From NCBI GenBank assembly GCA_937983015.1, contig CALKAK010000014.1:1-34902 (forward strand): a DNA stretch of 34,902 bases, in the 5' to 3' direction. The stretch's first letter is position 1. Each line of letters opens with the position of its first letter. This document shows, piece after piece, positions 1 through 9,199 of the stretch. The notes under the pieces were generated by a model. That model searched no databases. It was given only the letters and a program-made list of their open reading frames with translations, and was not told the origin of the DNA. The DNA comes from an uncultured Bacillaceae bacterium. GTDB taxonomy: Bacteria > Bacillota > Bacilli > Bacillales > Caldibacillaceae. Both the position numbers and the translations under genes were made by a program.

Positions 1-51
1 CATCCGGCTGGTTGGACGGAAATGAAAAGCCGCTTGAATGTTGCACTGGGC

Positions 52-774
<723 letters not shown>

Positions 775-804
775 CGGTTACAGGTAAAAAGAACGGGCCC
801 TGAT

Positions 805-1155
805 TTATCGAAAAATTTTCGGGTAAAAGATAAGGATTCCAATTATGACGCTGATTCCGGCGAAAAAGAGACAGGCACCGGCTGCGATATCCTTGGCCTG
901 TTTCGCCAAAGGGTGATACTCTTCGGTTACAAGATCAACGACCCTTTCGATCGCTGTGTTGAAGAGTTCACATACATACATGATGCCGATCGTTAACAGG
1001 AGCGCCGTCCATTCCCAGGTAGCCAGCCTGAAATAAAAGCTACATATGAGGAGGAGGATGGTAATGACTCTATAAATTTTCAGATTCAGTTCCGTGCGAA
1101 AAGCAGCTCGCAAACCGGAAAAGGCAAAGTAAAACGATCGAATCAGCCGTTTCAT
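805..1155 (-). CDS. dgkA: Diacylglycerol kinase family protein / undecaprenol kinase
   Basis: Small integral membrane kinase of the prokaryotic DgkA family. In Bacillus this member phosphorylates undecaprenol rather than diacylglycerol and so feeds the lipid-carrier pool for wall synthesis (family knowledge). The 116-residue protein has three predicted membrane helices (roughly residues 30-48, 50-68 and 92-110) and the family signature ELFNTAIERVVD (about 63-74) with the catalytic Glu and Asn. The start at 1155 has GGGAG a few bases upstream, overlapping the end of ybeY, so the two are probably co-transcribed. Assignment to undecaprenol kinase rests on the Bacillus context, not on the sequence itself. 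Confidence 0.93.
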   Translation of the reverse strand: MKRLIRSFYFAFSGLRAAFRTELNLKIYRVITILLLICSFYFRLATWEWTALLLTIGIMYVCELFNTAIERVVDLVTEEYHPLAKQAKDIAAGACLFFAGISVIIGILIFYPKIFR

Positions 1156-1163
1156 TGGGCTCC

Positions 1164-1628
1164 CTATCTCGTCAATCCATAATTTTCCAAGATTTCTTCC
1201 TGTCTACGGAACATCTCTTTTTCATCCTCTTCCGTCATATGGTCATACCCCAACAAGTGTAAAAAACCATGGACGGCTAGAAAACCGAGCTCCCTTAAGA
1301 AAGAATGGCCGTATTCTTCAGCCTGCTCATGTGCCTTCTCAACGGAAATGATAATATCGCCAAGGATCCGGGGAAGATCGACACCGGAAATTTCCATTTC
1401 CTCACCTTCTTCAAGGGCAAAAGAAATGACATCCGTCGGTTGATCGATCCCCCGATATTCCTTGTTTATCTCCTGGATCGTGGCGTTATCGACAAAGGAT
1501 AGAGAAAGTTCACATTCATCGGACAAACCTTCATAATCGTAAGCGGTCTGCAGGAGTTCAACAATTTTCTCTTTAACTTGCTCGTTTAAAAAATCGTGTT
1601 CATCATTTATTTCAATGTTCAATGACAT
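1164..1628 (-). CDS. ybeY: Endoribonuclease YbeY (rRNA maturation factor)
   Basis: Zinc-dependent single-strand endoribonuclease of the UPF0054 family, required for 16S rRNA 3'-end maturation and 70S quality control. The metal-binding signature HGFLHLLGYDH is intact near residues 117-127, with RLR-like structural context upstream (DVISFAL, LGDIIIS). ATG at 1628 is preferred over GTG at 1637, because AAGGGTGAG lies immediately before it and the protein then begins MSLNIEI, as in relatives. It follows pgpH with almost no gap, typical of the phoH-pgpH-ybeY-dgkA-cdd-era cluster. Confidence 0.96.
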   Translation of the reverse strand: MSLNIEINDEHDFLNEQVKEKIVELLQTAYDYEGLSDECELSLSFVDNATIQEINKEYRGIDQPTDVISFALEEGEEMEISGVDLPRILGDIIISVEKAHEQAEEYGHSFLRELGFLAVHGFLHLLGYDHMTEEDEKEMFRRQEEILENYGLTR

Positions 1629-1633
1629 CTTTC

Positions 1634-3817
1634 TCACCCTTGATATATAGATTCATTCTTTTGTAATTGCGGGTATTCGATCCGCTGATGGAAGATCCCT
1701 TGCAATGTATCGTTTAATGTATGTTCTACACGATTGAGTTCTTTTAAACTGAGATCACATTCGTTAAATTGTCCGTCGGTTAATTTACTTTGAATAATTT
1801 TCCGAATCAACTCAGAAATTTTTTCCATATCCGGTTCCTTCATCGAGCGCACCGCTGCTTCCACACTATCCGCAATCATGATGATAGCAGCTTCCTTTGT
1901 TTGCGGCTTCGGTCCTGGATATCGAAAATCATCTTCTTTCACCTCCGGATCAGTCTTTTTGGCCTTGACATAAAAGTATTGCAATAGGCTTGTGCCATGA
2001 TGTTGCAGGGCGATGTCGATGATTTCCTTCGGCATCCGGTACTTGCGCAACATTTTCGCCCCATCTGTCGTGTGCGCACGGATAATATCCCTGCTTCTTT
2101 CCGGAGGTAAATGGTCATGCGGGTTGATCTTGTTGAACTGATTTTCAACAAAATAATGTGGGTTTTTTGTTTTGCCTAGATCGTGATAGTAACTTGCTAC
2201 CCGTGCTAATAGTCCATTCGCACCGATCGCTTCACAGGCAGCTTCAGCAAGATTAGCGACCATCACACTATGATGATAAGTACCCGGGGCTTCCGTTAAA
2301 ATTTTTTTCAATAATGGATGATTCGGGTTCGACAGTTCGATTAATTTTATCGTCGAGAGGATCCCGAATGTCCCTTCGAGAAACGGTAATAAGCCGATTG
2401 TTAATACACTGGAAGTTACGCCCGATATGGCCCCTTGCGCAAAATAAAAGACGTACTGCATCGTATTGGAAAACTGGATATTCTGCATGAACATGAAGGC
2501 CGTTAATGTGATGATGTTGATCAGCGCAACGAAGAGTCCGGCCTCAAATATTTTAGAACGGCGGTTTTGATTTGTCAAAAAGATCACGCCACTTATACTG
2601 CTGATTAACGCATAAAGACCTGCCGTAATATGAAAAACTCCCGAAACCTCGCCATTGAAAAGCAAGACAGCACAAATGCTGATGATGACCGTGCCGACAA
2701 TACTCAGTTTTTCATCGAGTAAGATCCGGATCAACATACTGGTCATGGCCACGGGAAATAGATAGCCCGTATCGACATACGGTACCGGCATTAAACTGAA
2801 AACCTTCATCAAGAGGATGGTGATCAATAATACGGTGGTAAACAAGGTAAGTTGATGGTTCTTTTCGTGAACTTCTTTCGTTTGCTCATTGGAAAGATAA
2901 AAGTAAATAAAACTGACCAATAACATGATGAACAAGAAGAGACCGATGAAGGGAATTTTACTTTCCTCGGTATTGACAAGCCCTACAATTTCTAATTGAC
3001 GATAAATCTCGTTTGTGATGAGTTCTCCTTCTTCAACGATTACCTGTCCCTGGAGAATGAGAACGGGCTCGACGTTCTCCACAGCTTGTTTTCGCGCTTC
3101 TTCGGTTTTTTCCGGACTATAAAATTCGTTTTGAATGACGGCATACCGTCCGAGTTCGATCACAGCATTTTTTAAACTTTGGGGAAGAGAAATATAGCGA
3201 AGTTCATCTTCCACCCTTTTCTTTGCGTTTTCCACTTCTGTTGCAGGGATCCTGGTGCTCATAACCTTTTGTACTGCGGTAACGGTTGCATCTTTTGCGA
3301 TCTGCAATTCTTCTTGGGAATGAGTAACCAATGCAGTTAACGTCGTTGAAGACAGATCATTGACAATCGTTTCTGTCAAACTTTCCTTTAACATCGTCAC
3401 TTTCTCGCTTGTTGTCGGCTCTTGTGGCACCGTTGTTTCTCCATCCCCATTGGGGGCGATTTCCCCTTCCTCATTTTTCATTTCATTCACGCGGTTCTGT
3501 ACTTCTATGGCTTCATCAAAAATCGAGCTGACAAGATCCACCCGATGTTCCATATACTCCTGTTTTACTACATAGACGGGCTTGACGAGCGCCTCCGCTT
3601 CCCTTTTTCGTTCCTCAGTCTTCTCTTTATCTTCTATTGTAATCGGTGAACGGATCGTTTGCTCTGCCACTTCCAATTTATTTATATTTAAGATTTCCGG
3701 TTTTACATTGTTATACATCGCCGCATACAAGAACGCACCGAGGAGCGACAAAACGAGCCAGGTATAGAGTTTTTGGTTTAAGATCCGTTCTCTTTTCAAT
3801 ATTTCTCTGATTCGCAT
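1634..3817 (-). CDS. pgpH: 7TM-HD family c-di-AMP phosphodiesterase PgpH
   Basis: Membrane HD-domain phosphodiesterase of the PgpH/YqfF family, which degrades cyclic di-AMP to pApA (shown for the Listeria and Bacillus relatives). About 727 residues: one N-terminal membrane helix (LYTWLVLSLLGAFLYAAMY), a long extracellular 7TM-HDED region, a block of about seven membrane helices in the middle, then a cytoplasmic HD domain with HHSVMVANLAEAA, the HD pair in YYHDLGK and a later HHGT. The start is ATG at 3817 (AAAGGAG ten bases upstream). The longer frame to 4042 would run into phoH and across its terminator, and has no good site. Substrate is by family, not visible in sequence. Confidence 0.94.
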   Translation of the reverse strand: MRIREILKRERILNQKLYTWLVLSLLGAFLYAAMYNNVKPEILNINKLEVAEQTIRSPITIEDKEKTEERKREAEALVKPVYVVKQEYMEHRVDLVSSIFDEAIEVQNRVNEMKNEEGEIAPNGDGETTVPQEPTTSEKVTMLKESLTETIVNDLSSTTLTALVTHSQEELQIAKDATVTAVQKVMSTRIPATEVENAKKRVEDELRYISLPQSLKNAVIELGRYAVIQNEFYSPEKTEEARKQAVENVEPVLILQGQVIVEEGELITNEIYRQLEIVGLVNTEESKIPFIGLFLFIMLLVSFIYFYLSNEQTKEVHEKNHQLTLFTTVLLITILLMKVFSLMPVPYVDTGYLFPVAMTSMLIRILLDEKLSIVGTVIISICAVLLFNGEVSGVFHITAGLYALISSISGVIFLTNQNRRSKIFEAGLFVALINIITLTAFMFMQNIQFSNTMQYVFYFAQGAISGVTSSVLTIGLLPFLEGTFGILSTIKLIELSNPNHPLLKKILTEAPGTYHHSVMVANLAEAACEAIGANGLLARVASYYHDLGKTKNPHYFVENQFNKINPHDHLPPERSRDIIRAHTTDGAKMLRKYRMPKEIIDIALQHHGTSLLQYFYVKAKKTDPEVKEDDFRYPGPKPQTKEAAIIMIADSVEAAVRSMKEPDMEKISELIRKIIQSKLTDGQFNECDLSLKELNRVEHTLNDTLQGIFHQRIEYPQLQKNESIYQG

Positions 3818-3904
3818 GTCGCTCTCACTCCTTTTCGCAAACTGATTATGTAAAATATACCAATTTTTTGTTAAAAATTCATCTCTTTCCTCGACTTTCA
3901 CATA

Positions 3905-3934
3905 AAAATAATATATTTTTAATAGGATTGACAA
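3905..3934 (-). promoter_or_regulatory. Weak candidate promoter for pgpH-ybeY-dgkA
   Basis: The AT-rich gap between the phoH terminator and pgpH holds TTGTCA (3929-3934) and, 18 bases on, TATTTT (3905-3910) on the minus strand. A promoter is expected here because a strong terminator separates phoH from pgpH, but the boxes are only fair matches. Confidence 0.35.
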
Positions 3935-3973
3935 ATTTTTATTTTCTAATAATGGTGCAATCGTTTCTGGAGG

Positions 3974-4009
3974 AAAAAAAACAAAGCCCGCTGTTTCAAC
4001 GGGCTTTGT
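3974..4009 (-). terminator. Rho-independent terminator of phoH, containing its stop codon
   Basis: A perfect 10-bp stem (3981-3990 with 4000-4009) and 9-base loop, followed on the minus strand by a run of seven T. The phoH stop codon TGA (3996-3998) is inside the hairpin, so the last phoH codons form one arm of the stem. Confidence 0.9.
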
Positions 4010-4976
4010 TCTCCTCTTTTTTGTTCTTAGTATATTGATCATAGGCCTGAATGATCTTTCCTACAAGCGGGTGACGAACGATATCGCTTTGTTCTAAATA
4101 GACGAAAGCAATATCGGGAATTTGCGACAGAATTTTTTCCGCCACGAGCAATCCCGATTGTACACCTTTCGGCAAGTCGATTTGTGTACGATCGCCGGTG
4201 ATGACCATTTTCGAACCGAAACCTAAACGGGTCAAAAACATCTTCATCTGGGCTTCTGTTGTGTTTTGCGCTTCGTCTAAGATCACGAAGGCATCATCAA
4301 GGGTGCGACCGCGCATATAAGCTAGCGGGGCTATTTCAATTGTTCCCCGTTCGATCAATCGGTTCGTATGATCAACACCGAGTACATTGTGCAAGGCATC
4401 ATATAATGGCCTTAAATACGGATCAACCTTTTCTTTTAAATCGCCGGGTAAAAAACCTAGATTTTCCCCGGCTTCCACTGCTGGACGGGTCAGAATAATT
4501 CGTTTCACCTGGTTCGCTTTTAACGCTTTAACGGCCAGGACAACCGCTAAATAAGTTTTCCCCGTTCCCGCCGGGCCGATACCGAAAACCATATCGTGGG
4601 TTTCAATGGCTTTCACATATTCCCGTTGGCCAATCGTTTTTACACGAATCTCTTTACCCTTTGCGTTTTTTGTGATGATCTCCTTGTACAGTTCACCGAA
4701 GTATTCTATCGTGCCCTTTTTCTCCATTTGCAGCGCCAGGGCAACATCCCGGGGACCGATGGTTGTCCCGTTCTGTAGCAATTCGGCCAAACTTTGGATG
4801 ACCCGTACAGCACTTTGTACGGCCTCTTCATTTGCTCCGGAAATTTTAATGCCTTCACCACGGGCTAGAATATTCACTTGTAGAACCTGTTCGATCATCT
4901 TCAAGTGTTGGTCGGAATTACCGAAGAGTTCTAACGGATATTGGAGCGAATGGAGCCGGATTTCCATATCTTTCAA
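3996..4976 (-). CDS. phoH: PhoH-like ATPase (YbeZ family)
   Basis: Cytosolic P-loop ATPase of the PhoH family, usually encoded beside ybeY and thought to act with it in RNA metabolism. An N-terminal KH-like region precedes the ATPase domain, which shows Walker A GPAGTGKT (about residues 134-141) and Walker B VILDEAQN (about 231-238), followed by the sensor TGDRTQIDLP. About 326 residues, normal for the family. The start is uncertain: GAGGAG lies at the end of yqfD; TTG at 4976 is 11 bases downstream of it, while GTG at 4988 and TTG at 4985 are too close. The stop lies inside its own terminator hairpin. Confidence 0.94.
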   Translation of the reverse strand: MKDMEIRLHSLQYPLELFGNSDQHLKMIEQVLQVNILARGEGIKISGANEEAVQSAVRVIQSLAELLQNGTTIGPRDVALALQMEKKGTIEYFGELYKEIITKNAKGKEIRVKTIGQREYVKAIETHDMVFGIGPAGTGKTYLAVVLAVKALKANQVKRIILTRPAVEAGENLGFLPGDLKEKVDPYLRPLYDALHNVLGVDHTNRLIERGTIEIAPLAYMRGRTLDDAFVILDEAQNTTEAQMKMFLTRLGFGSKMVITGDRTQIDLPKGVQSGLLVAEKILSQIPDIAFVYLEQSDIVRHPLVGKIIQAYDQYTKNKKEENKAR

Positions 4977-4995
4977 TAATGACAACACTCCTCAA

Positions 4996-6174
4996 CTATC
5001 GTATCATTTGTTCCACTGCTATATCTTCTACCACATCAAAAAGAATAGATATTTTAAATGTATCATTCTCCATCCGTTCATGCAAAATTTTATGGTTCAC
5101 GATTTTCGCATCTGTTGATAGATCTTTCAGTACATCTTTTTGTGCGATTTCTATAGCGAGCTTTCGCGCCTCATCTTCCGTATACTTTAACTCAACCGTT
5201 TCCAATTCATATACCGTTTGCTCCACAAAGGCTAGCGGTAATTGCCAATCCAGTATTTTTAAGCGCTGAATCACTTCATTGACTTCCTTATTATTATAGT
5301 CCGCAAAAGTCATTCCGGCAATCGGAATTCGTAATGAACCGATTTGTAAGAAACGTTTTTCGTATTTATTACCAGAAAGACGTTCGGTTTTCGCCTTCAT
5401 CTTAACCTGCGCTTCGCTTTTATACCAGGTTTTGCCCCAGACTTTTCCTTTAGCAGAAACAACTTCTGGTGCATCTTCCTGTCCGATCAGACCGGATACG
5501 AGAATCTGGCCCGGTTTGACAAACTGGTTGATACTGATGACCGGTTCCCCTTTTTCAACGAAATAATCCACGATAACCGCCTCTTTCTTCGCGACGAGAT
5601 GCCGGGGAGGCTCCGGTCCTTCAACTTCCGGACGCTCTTTTTCCACAACCTGGAAGAAAAAAGCCGTCCCATCGTTCTCTACACCGATCCAGGTTATCTC
5701 TTCGTTCAAACTCGTTAATGTTTTTTGCAAAGCTTGCGGGTCATCGACGAGAAACTTTAAACCACCTTCATACACTCCGAGTTCCCTGAGTTGTTTCATC
5801 AATTTATATTCCAGCTCCGGACTCGCTCCGCGAATTTCTACATGCCAGATTATGTTGCTGAGAAAATATAGTAAACCAAGTCCCAAAATTATCCCGATGA
5901 TAAATCCCCACTGGCTTTTTACCCTTTGTAAAAATGCAGGCAGGCCGGACCTGTCCAGAATTTCGACATGAATAAGATATTCAGTAGCAACATCCCGGAT
6001 CTGCGCATGATCCCTGACTAAAACTTGCATCGATAATACTTCCTTTTCAAGTCGCGCGATGTTCCATACGGAGATCCCTTCACGAATCAAGGCATTGATG
6101 AACCTTTCGCCACCTGATCCCGTCACCTTTAACGTAACGAACCCTGATAGTTTCCGGATTTTATCGTTATTCAT
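4996..6174 (-). CDS. yqfD: Sporulation protein YqfD
   Basis: Member of the YqfD family, conserved in endospore formers and required for sporulation in B. subtilis; molecular role unknown. 392 residues. The N-terminal ~85 residues are soluble, then one clear membrane helix (GFIIGIILGLGLLYFL, about 91-106), then a large C-terminal domain probably outside the membrane. ATG at 6174 is preceded by AAGGGGAG at a good distance. It follows yqfC by 14 bases and precedes phoH by about 20, so the three look like one transcript. Confidence 0.93.
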   Translation of the reverse strand: MNNDKIRKLSGFVTLKVTGSGGERFINALIREGISVWNIARLEKEVLSMQVLVRDHAQIRDVATEYLIHVEILDRSGLPAFLQRVKSQWGFIIGIILGLGLLYFLSNIIWHVEIRGASPELEYKLMKQLRELGVYEGGLKFLVDDPQALQKTLTSLNEEITWIGVENDGTAFFFQVVEKERPEVEGPEPPRHLVAKKEAVIVDYFVEKGEPVISINQFVKPGQILVSGLIGQEDAPEVVSAKGKVWGKTWYKSEAQVKMKAKTERLSGNKYEKRFLQIGSLRIPIAGMTFADYNNKEVNEVIQRLKILDWQLPLAFVEQTVYELETVELKYTEDEARKLAIEIAQKDVLKDLSTDAKIVNHKILHERMENDTFKISILFDVVEDIAVEQMIR

Positions 6175-6188
6175 CGTTTCTCCCCTTA

Positions 6189-6479
6189 TTACTCCTTGAT
6201 AAATTTGACCATTTCGATCGTCCCTTCGAGAAGTAATTCCTCAGGCAAAATCGTTTTTATAACGAAATCCTTACCTTTTATAATCATCTGGCCGTGATTA
6301 TGTTTTAACAAAACGCGAATCTCCTCAGGGGAAAAGGAAAGGAGGCCACTGTGATTTTCTATGTATAGATGCAAATGACCGATCATCGTAATGCGGGGAA
6401 TATCCATGATCACGTCTTCGGGTAGATCAAGTTTTGCAGAAACCCATTGCTGGAATTTTCTAGAAAGCGAAATCGGCAT
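6189..6479 (-). CDS. yqfC: Sporulation protein YqfC
   Basis: Small protein of the YabP/YqfC family, made in the mother cell in Bacillus and needed for sporulation; its biochemical role is unknown. 96 residues from ATG at 6479, where AAAGGGGG lies five bases upstream; an upstream in-frame ATG at 6497 would place that ribosome site inside the coding sequence. Conserved features include DLPEDVIMDIPRITM and GHLHLYIENHSGLLSF. It begins the yqfC-yqfD-phoH group. In B. subtilis yqfB precedes it, but here there is a gap and the yqeY terminator instead. Confidence 0.92.
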   Translation of the reverse strand: MPISLSRKFQQWVSAKLDLPEDVIMDIPRITMIGHLHLYIENHSGLLSFSPEEIRVLLKHNHGQMIIKGKDFVIKTILPEELLLEGTIEMVKFIKE

Positions 6480-6625
6480 AAAAAATCCCCCTTTCATAGC
6501 AAATCTATGATAAGAAAGGAGGAAATAGCACCTTTTTTCCTTTTACAAGAAAATTCGGTGACGGTATTACTACTTAGGTCCTTGTGTATGTATTTCATAA
6601 ATCTTACTAAAAAGATTTCTTCGCA

Positions 6626-6651
6626 AATAAAAAAGGGGCTTAAAAAGCCCC
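6626..6651 (-). terminator. Rho-independent terminator of rpsU-yqeY
   Basis: A 7-bp GC-rich stem, GGGGCTT (6635-6641) with AAGCCCC (6645-6651), with a 3-base loop, followed on the minus strand by TTTTTTATTT. It lies a few bases after the yqeY stop. Confidence 0.85.
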
Positions 6652-6656
6652 GATTG

Positions 6657-7100
6657 TTATTTTAATTCTGTACGCACGATTTTGTTAACGAGAGAACCAT
6701 CGGCTCTCCCTTTTACTTTCGGCATGATTTTCGCCATCACTTTTCCGATATCTGCTTTAGATGTCGCCCCAACTTCGGCGATCGTTTCTCTGACGATTCT
6801 CAAGAGCTCTTCTTGCGATAATTGCTCTGGCAGATAGTGCTGAATGTATTCAAGCTCTTGTTTCACTTGTTCCGCTAGATCCGTCCGACCTGCTTTTTCG
6901 AATTCCTGGAGGGAGTCTTTTCTTTGCTTTACTTCGCGATTCAGAACGGTCAGTTCTTCGTCTTCCGTCAGTTCTTTACCGAGCTTGATCGCCTCATTTT
7001 GTAAAGACGCTTTAATCATCCGGATGACATTTAAGCGAAGCCTGTCCTTGCTCTTCATCGCTTCTTTCATATCTTGATTCAAACGATCGAGAAGACTCAT
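6657..7100 (-). CDS. yqeY: GatB/YqeY domain-containing protein
   Basis: Stand-alone protein related to the C-terminal tail domain of the GatB amidotransferase subunit. That domain binds tRNA in GatB; the role of the free protein is not established. About 147 residues, the usual size, mostly helical, with the typical opening [17 protein letters not shown] and the C-terminal [22 protein letters not shown] at 7100 follows AGAGGGTG; the GTG at 7106 is less likely. It lies 12 bases after rpsU and is followed by a terminator, giving a two-gene rpsU-yqeY operon. Confidence 0.94.
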   Translation of the reverse strand: MSLLDRLNQDMKEAMKSKDRLRLNVIRMIKASLQNEAIKLGKELTEDEELTVLNREVKQRKDSLQEFEKAGRTDLAEQVKQELEYIQHYLPEQLSQEELLRIVRETIAEVGATSKADIGKVMAKIMPKVKGRADGSLVNKIVRTELK

Positions 7101-7112
7101 GTACACACCCTC

Positions 7113-7289
7113 TTACCATTTCTTACGTTTTCTAGCAGCTTCAGACTTTTTCTTGCGTCTTACACTTGGCTTCTCGTAATATTCCCGTTTTCTTAATTCG
7201 CGTAAAGTACCTGTTTTGGAAACTTCACGACGGAAACGACGTAAAGCATCATCCAGAGATTCATTTTTGCGAACGATTGTTTTTGACAT
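7113..7289 (-). CDS. rpsU: 30S ribosomal protein bS21
   Basis: Small basic protein of the 30S subunit that contacts the 16S rRNA 3' end and aids initiation. 58 residues beginning [20 protein letters not shown], with the basic tail [15 protein letters not shown], as expected for bS21. ATG at 7289 is set by GGAGGGAGGG just upstream; the in-frame ATG at 7307 is not needed. It is driven by a near-consensus sigma-A promoter at 7343-7371 and followed by yqeY. Confidence 0.98.
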   Translation of the reverse strand: MSKTIVRKNESLDDALRRFRREVSKTGTLRELRKREYYEKPSVRRKKKSEAARKRKKW

Positions 7290-7342
7290 TCTTTTCCCTC
7301 CCTCCAAAAAACCTGCAGGATAACAAAAAACATTACCATGAC

Positions 7343-7371
7343 ATTATATAACACCTTATGCTTTTGGTCAA
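7343..7371 (-). promoter_or_regulatory. Sigma-A promoter of rpsU-yqeY
   Basis: TTGACC (7366-7371) and a perfect TATAAT (7343-7348) with 17-base spacing on the minus strand, about 55 bases upstream of the rpsU start. It is one of the best promoter matches in the window, in keeping with a ribosomal protein gene. Confidence 0.85.
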
Positions 7372-7399
7372 CTATCCCGGCTGGAAAATACGCAAGAAC

Positions 7400-7428
7400 T
7401 TGTCCGAAAAAAATCGCATTTCGATAAT
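7400..7428 (+). promoter_or_regulatory. Candidate sigma-A promoter of the Na/Pi cotransporter gene
   Basis: TTGTCC (7400-7405), 17-base spacer, GATAAT (7423-7428) on the plus strand, about 46 bases before the start at 7475. It is divergent from the rpsU promoter. Confidence 0.5.
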
Positions 7429-7474
7429 TGTCCCACCGTTTTTTACATATAGATGGAAAATAAGGGGTGGGGAC

Positions 7475-8401
7475 ATGCTAATACTCATTCAATTTATCAT
7501 GTATCTTTTTCTCTTTCTTGCCGGCATGGCGGTCATGAAAAAAGGACTTTTCGATATCGCCGGAGCGCGAATCGGCAATTGGTTACGAACTTTTACAAAG
7601 AACCCGGTCATCGGGATGTTCTTCGGAATCCTCGTAACCGTGATCCTGCAGAGCAGTTCGGCGGTGATGATTATTATGATTGGGTTAATCGCTATCGGTG
7701 CCCTTTCTTTTTCTCGCTCTATCGGGATCATTCTCGGTGCGAATATCGGTACGACCATCACACTGGAATTTCTCGCCTACGGAACAGAAACTTTGATATT
7801 TCCCTTGCTGATCATGGGGAGTATCTGCCTGTTATTACCATGGCATAAGCTGAAAAGTCTTGGCTTATTTTTTTACGGGTTGGGAGCGATTTTTTTCGCG
7901 ATGTTCGGCTTTGAACGGCTCGCGCTTCCCTTGAGTACATATCCCCAATTTAACTATATGTTCTCCCAAATCGATGCTTCTCATTTATTTGCGGTGTTAG
8001 CGGGATGTCTTGTCACCGCGATCATTCAATCGAGTACGGCGATGATCGGTATCGCCATGGGATTCGTACACAATCACATTTTCAGTGTGGCTAGTGCAAT
8101 CGGCATCATGCTCGGGGCTAATGTCGGCACATGTGTGGATGCCTATATCGCCAGTATCGGAAGCGGACATGAAGCCAGACTTGCCGCTTACGCCCATATT
8201 TGGCTCAATGTATTCGGGGTTTTGTTGTTTTTTCCTTTGATCGATGCATTAGCCACATGGGTCGGTCAGATTGAGATGATCCCGGAAAGGCAGCTCGCCC
8301 ATGCCAGTGTGATATTTAATGTCGCTGTTTCTTTATTATTTTTGCCGATCGCACAACCTTTCGCCCGGTTTATCGAGCTCTTTCACGGAAAAAGTAAATA
8401 G
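7475..8401 (+). CDS. yqeW: Na/Pi cotransporter family protein (YqeW-like)
   Basis: Membrane protein of the PNaS (type II Na+/phosphate symporter) family, likely importing phosphate with sodium. 308 residues, about eight hydrophobic segments. The two family repeats carry the QSS signatures: LQSSSAVMI near residue 60 and IQSSTAMIG near residue 187, each followed by GANIGT or GANVGT. The start is ATG at 7475, with AAGGGGTGGGG just upstream; longer in-frame starts lack a site. No PhoU-like C-terminal domain is present, matching the short B. subtilis YqeW form. Transported ion is by family. Confidence 0.93.
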   Translation: MLILIQFIMYLFLFLAGMAVMKKGLFDIAGARIGNWLRTFTKNPVIGMFFGILVTVILQSSSAVMIIMIGLIAIGALSFSRSIGIILGANIGTTITLEFLAYGTETLIFPLLIMGSICLLLPWHKLKSLGLFFYGLGAIFFAMFGFERLALPLSTYPQFNYMFSQIDASHLFAVLAGCLVTAIIQSSTAMIGIAMGFVHNHIFSVASAIGIMLGANVGTCVDAYIASIGSGHEARLAAYAHIWLNVFGVLLFFPLIDALATWVGQIEMIPERQLAHASVIFNVAVSLLFLPIAQPFARFIELFHGKSK

Positions 8402-8427
8402 CTCACAGCAAAAAATGGGCAATCCCT

Positions 8428-9093
8428 TTACTTCTTTTGTGCTTTTTCTTCCTCAACGATTTTGACCCCGCTGCTTGCTCCGATTCGCGTCGCCCCTGCA
8501 GCGAGCATTTTTTTCGCATCTTCATATGTCCGTACTCCGCCAGATGCTTTAACTCCCATGTCTGGACCAACCGTTGAGCGCATTAATTTTACATCTTCGA
8601 CGGTGGCACCCCCACTGGAAAAACCTGTAGATGTTTTGACGAAATCAGCACCGGCTTCCCTTGCCAGTTTGCATGCCTGTATTTTTTCCTTATCCGTGAG
8701 AAGGCTTGTTTCGATGATCACTTTCACAAGGGCTTTCCCTTTTGCCGCTTCGACAACTCCTTCGATATCACTTTTTACCAGGTCGTACTTACCGCTTTTC
8801 AATGCACCAATATTAATAACCATATCTACTTCCTGGGCACCGTTTTCAATGGCGTTGACGGTTTCCAGACGTTTGACCTCTGGTGTCGTCGCTCCAAGCG
8901 GAAAACCGATGACCGTACAAACCTTAACATCCGTGCCTGCAAGCAAATTCGCACAATAACTGACCCATGTCGGATTCACACATACAGAAGCGAAACGATA
9001 CCGTTTGGCTTCATTGACCAAATTTTCAATTTCCTCAAGGGTCGCATCAGGTTTTAGTAGCGTATGATCGATGTACGCTGCAATGCTTTTCAT
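8428..9093 (-). CDS. deoC: Deoxyribose-phosphate aldolase
   Basis: Class I aldolase that cleaves 2-deoxyribose 5-phosphate to acetaldehyde and glyceraldehyde 3-phosphate in deoxynucleoside breakdown. 221 residues. Key residues are present: Asp in [11 protein letters not shown], the Schiff-base Lys in FVKTSTGF and the second Lys in [13 protein letters not shown] at 9093 is chosen because AAAGGAGAG lies six bases upstream; the frame extended to 9123 is unsupported. It is convergent with the Na/Pi gene and separated from mtaB by a terminator, so it is probably a single-gene unit. B. subtilis keeps deoC elsewhere; its job fits with cdd, also in this window. Confidence 0.97.
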   Translation of the reverse strand: MKSIAAYIDHTLLKPDATLEEIENLVNEAKRYRFASVCVNPTWVSYCANLLAGTDVKVCTVIGFPLGATTPEVKRLETVNAIENGAQEVDMVINIGALKSGKYDLVKSDIEGVVEAAKGKALVKVIIETSLLTDKEKIQACKLAREAGADFVKTSTGFSSGGATVEDVKLMRSTVGPDMGVKASGGVRTYEDAKKMLAAGATRIGASSGVKIVEEEKAQKK

Positions 9094-9141
9094 TTTCCGC
9101 TCTCCTTTACAAATTATCTTCATTTGTGAATTATGTTCAGT

Positions 9142-9172
9142 TTTATCATCGCATATTCCCTTTTTTTGTCAA
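9142..9172 (-). promoter_or_regulatory. Weak candidate promoter of deoC
   Basis: A perfect TTGACA (9167-9172) follows the mtaB terminator, with GATAAA (9142-9147) 19 bases further on the minus strand. The spacing is long, so the -10 box is doubtful. Confidence 0.35.
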
Positions 9173-9199
9173 TATAAAAAAGGGCCAAAAGGCCCTTTT
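9173..9199 (-). terminator. Rho-independent terminator of the hrcA-mtaB operon
   Basis: Stem AAAAGGGCC / GGCCCTTTT with a 4-base loop (9178-9199); on the minus strand it runs out into TTTTTT. The mtaB stop codon TAA sits at its base. It marks the end of the heat-shock operon. Confidence 0.9.

Noticed and set aside
3818..4042. In-frame upstream extension of pgpH to 4042
   Set aside because: It would run across the phoH terminator and overlap phoH, and has no ribosome site; ATG at 3817 has a good one.
6585..6590. CATACA on the minus strand upstream of yqfC, like a sigma-E -10 box
   Set aside because: No ATATT-like -35 element at 13-15 bases, and it lies about 100 bases from the gene. Sigma-E control is expected from family knowledge but not shown here.
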